Origin: G963662905 sp963676725
Lineage (GTDB): Bacteria > Bacteroidota > Bacteroidia > Bacteroidales > WRLA01
Length of the DNA stretch: 64,000 bases
Reading direction: 5' to 3'
NCBI GenBank assembly: GCA_963676725.1
Contig: OY781463.1
Coordinates: 806,001-870,000, forward strand
Below the pieces are notes generated by a model. The model saw only the letters and a list, made by a program, of their open reading frames with translations. It was not told the DNA's origin and did no database searches. Of this stretch, positions 62,937-64,000 are shown one piece after another. The translations under genes were made by a program, and so were the position numbers. Positions within the stretch are counted from its first letter, which is position 1. Each line of letters begins with the position of its first letter.

Positions 62937-64000
62937 CTAACGCAGCACATTTAATTTTTGTGAATAGCTTTGCCTCCCTGTTTCGGTTTGGAGGATGTAT
63001 ATGCCTGATTTTATGGATTCGGGCAGTTGTATGCTGACATTATGTTTTCCGGCGCCGAGGAAGGTTTCTTTTAGAATGCCAAGATCGCGACCATTTAGAT
63101 CATGCAATCGAAAAAGGATATTGGCAGGCATTTCCAACTCAAGCTGTGCATAAAGCACATCTTTGGCCGGATTGGGCGTAATTAAAACACTCTCGGCAGG
63201 GCTTTGAGCGGGTTCGCCCACTCCTACGCCCCATAAATCGAGGAGGTTAACCGCTTTGCACTGTATAATGTCGTAGGTAAAGGTATCCTGAACATAGGTA
63301 ACGATCTTTACTTGTCCCGGATCCCAGAAGTCTTTTAGGCTGAACGACATTTCCCATTGTTTGGGGCTTGTTTCCGATCCATCCATAGCAAAAGCAATAC
63401 CGTTGGTATCTGGTAAGGCCATTTGGACTACGTCATCGAAATACTCTACTCTAAATTGTTCTGGTATTTCGGGATTGGCATTGGACGGTACATGGGAACG
63501 GGTGATTACAGTGCGCAGTTTTAAGCGCTCATTCACAATCGGCGCTTTTGGAGTGAGTTCTACCATTACACTATAATCCAGACCTGAATGGGTACCGTAG
63601 ATATCCAGTGTAAAGGGGGACCGGTAATCTGCTATTTGCTTAAAATAGTTATACAATTCTAAGTCGGTAAACTCATATGCATACTCAAAAGACCTAAAAA
63701 CCCGACGTGGGTAAAGACTAAACCTGGGAATATAAGCTTGATCCGTCTTCGGAATTAGGACTGAGGGGGCATAGGCAATCCCAAGGTCGGTCATAAAAGA
63801 GACTGTCGTCTGACAACTTAATGAGTCTGGCACATCATCATATACATAATTAACAATACTGGCTTTTGGCAATATTTGTTTTATTTGATTCAATGTATCC
63901 AAATTTCTGAGTAGTTGCCTATAACATCGTCCTTCAAAAATACCCAGGCTATATTCTGTAGAGTAAAATAGGTTCAATCCAATCCAGTTATGGAATGGGG
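62937..64000 (-). CDS. Omp28-like protein with type A T9SS sorting domain (5' end beyond window)
   Basis: The frame is open past the right edge (FHNWIG precedes the first convenient start at 63977), so the N-terminus is missing. The visible about 354 residues resemble Omp28-type outer-membrane proteins: YFKQIADYRSPFTLDIYG, VNERLKLRTVITRSHVP, FDDVVQMALPDTNG, and QVKIVTYVQDTFTYDIIQCKA. A type A T9SS C-terminal domain follows (VLITPNPAKDVLYAQLEL, IYILQTETGRQSYSQKLNV). It is expected on the cell surface; function is unknown. Confidence 0.8.
   Translation of the reverse strand, partial: PFHNWIGLNLFYSTEYSLGIFEGRCYRQLLRNLDTLNQIKQILPKASIVNYVYDDVPDSLSCQTTVSFMTDLGIAYAPSVLIPKTDQAYIPRFSLYPRRVFRSFEYAYEFTDLELYNYFKQIADYRSPFTLDIYGTHSGLDYSVMVELTPKAPIVNERLKLRTVITRSHVPSNANPEIPEQFRVEYFDDVVQMALPDTNGIAFAMDGSETSPKQWEMSFSLKDFWDPGQVKIVTYVQDTFTYDIIQCKAVNLLDLWGVGVGEPAQSPAESVLITPNPAKDVLYAQLELEMPANILFRLHDLNGRDLGILKETFLGAGKHNVSIQLPESIKSGIYILQTETGRQSYSQKLNVLR

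Overview
The window looks like a chromosomal segment of a Bacteroidota bacterium, probably class Bacteroidia; I cannot fix the order. The evidence is type IX secretion (T9SS) sorting domains of type A and type B, giant SprB/PKD surface proteins, Bacteroidota promoters of the TTG-N19-TAnnTTTG type, many lipoproteins with few clear Shine-Dalgarno sites, and lineage-typical families (Porin_10, DUF5020, CotH, GH89, VF530).

1-24,010 (minus strand): two giant secreted proteins in tandem. The first transcribed is complete at 5,575 residues: signal peptide, about 480 residues of beta-rich N-terminal region, 16 SprB-like units, about 44 PKD-like units and a type B T9SS C-terminal domain. The second starts at 7023 with the same layout and runs off the left edge after at least 2,341 codons. 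Part of the first protein shows a three-PKD super-repeat with a period near 756 bp.

24,295-25,341: an AIM24-family gene and tRNA-His with its promoter and terminator.

25,650-32,660: a variable island of about 7 kb. It holds a restriction-modification-related gene, a YhcG-type PDDEXK nuclease, the 3' end of a second R-M gene split by a MITE-like element with a 14-bp direct duplication, a lipocalin-like lipoprotein, a ParDE toxin-antitoxin pair and two small exported proteins. The genes are separated by dispersed repeats and long imperfect palindromes. At three genes the first bases of the unit are complementary to the sequence just after the gene, as in integron gene cassettes. No integrase is present. 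I read this as a CALIN-like cassette cluster, and it is the most unusual region after the giant proteins.

32,670-62,000: ordinary chromosome. Outer-membrane barrels and a porin; an SSS transporter / M20 amidohydrolase / alanine racemase operon; a B12-radical SAM enzyme; a TM2 / DUF2752 / DUF4870-like / M48 protease operon; a GH89 lipoprotein; a CotH lipoprotein; a pentaheme cytochrome with a T9SS tail; DUF6624; MscS; a VOC protein; a Cache-PAS histidine kinase with DUF5020; an M28-PDZ peptidase; a serine-catabolism pair (DAACS symporter and L-serine dehydratase); and VF530.

62,130-62,930: a scar of a lost integrative element, with the 3' part of a tRNA-Val(TAC), its terminator, a toprim-primase C-terminal remnant and REP-like hairpins. 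The window ends inside an Omp28-like T9SS substrate on the minus strand.
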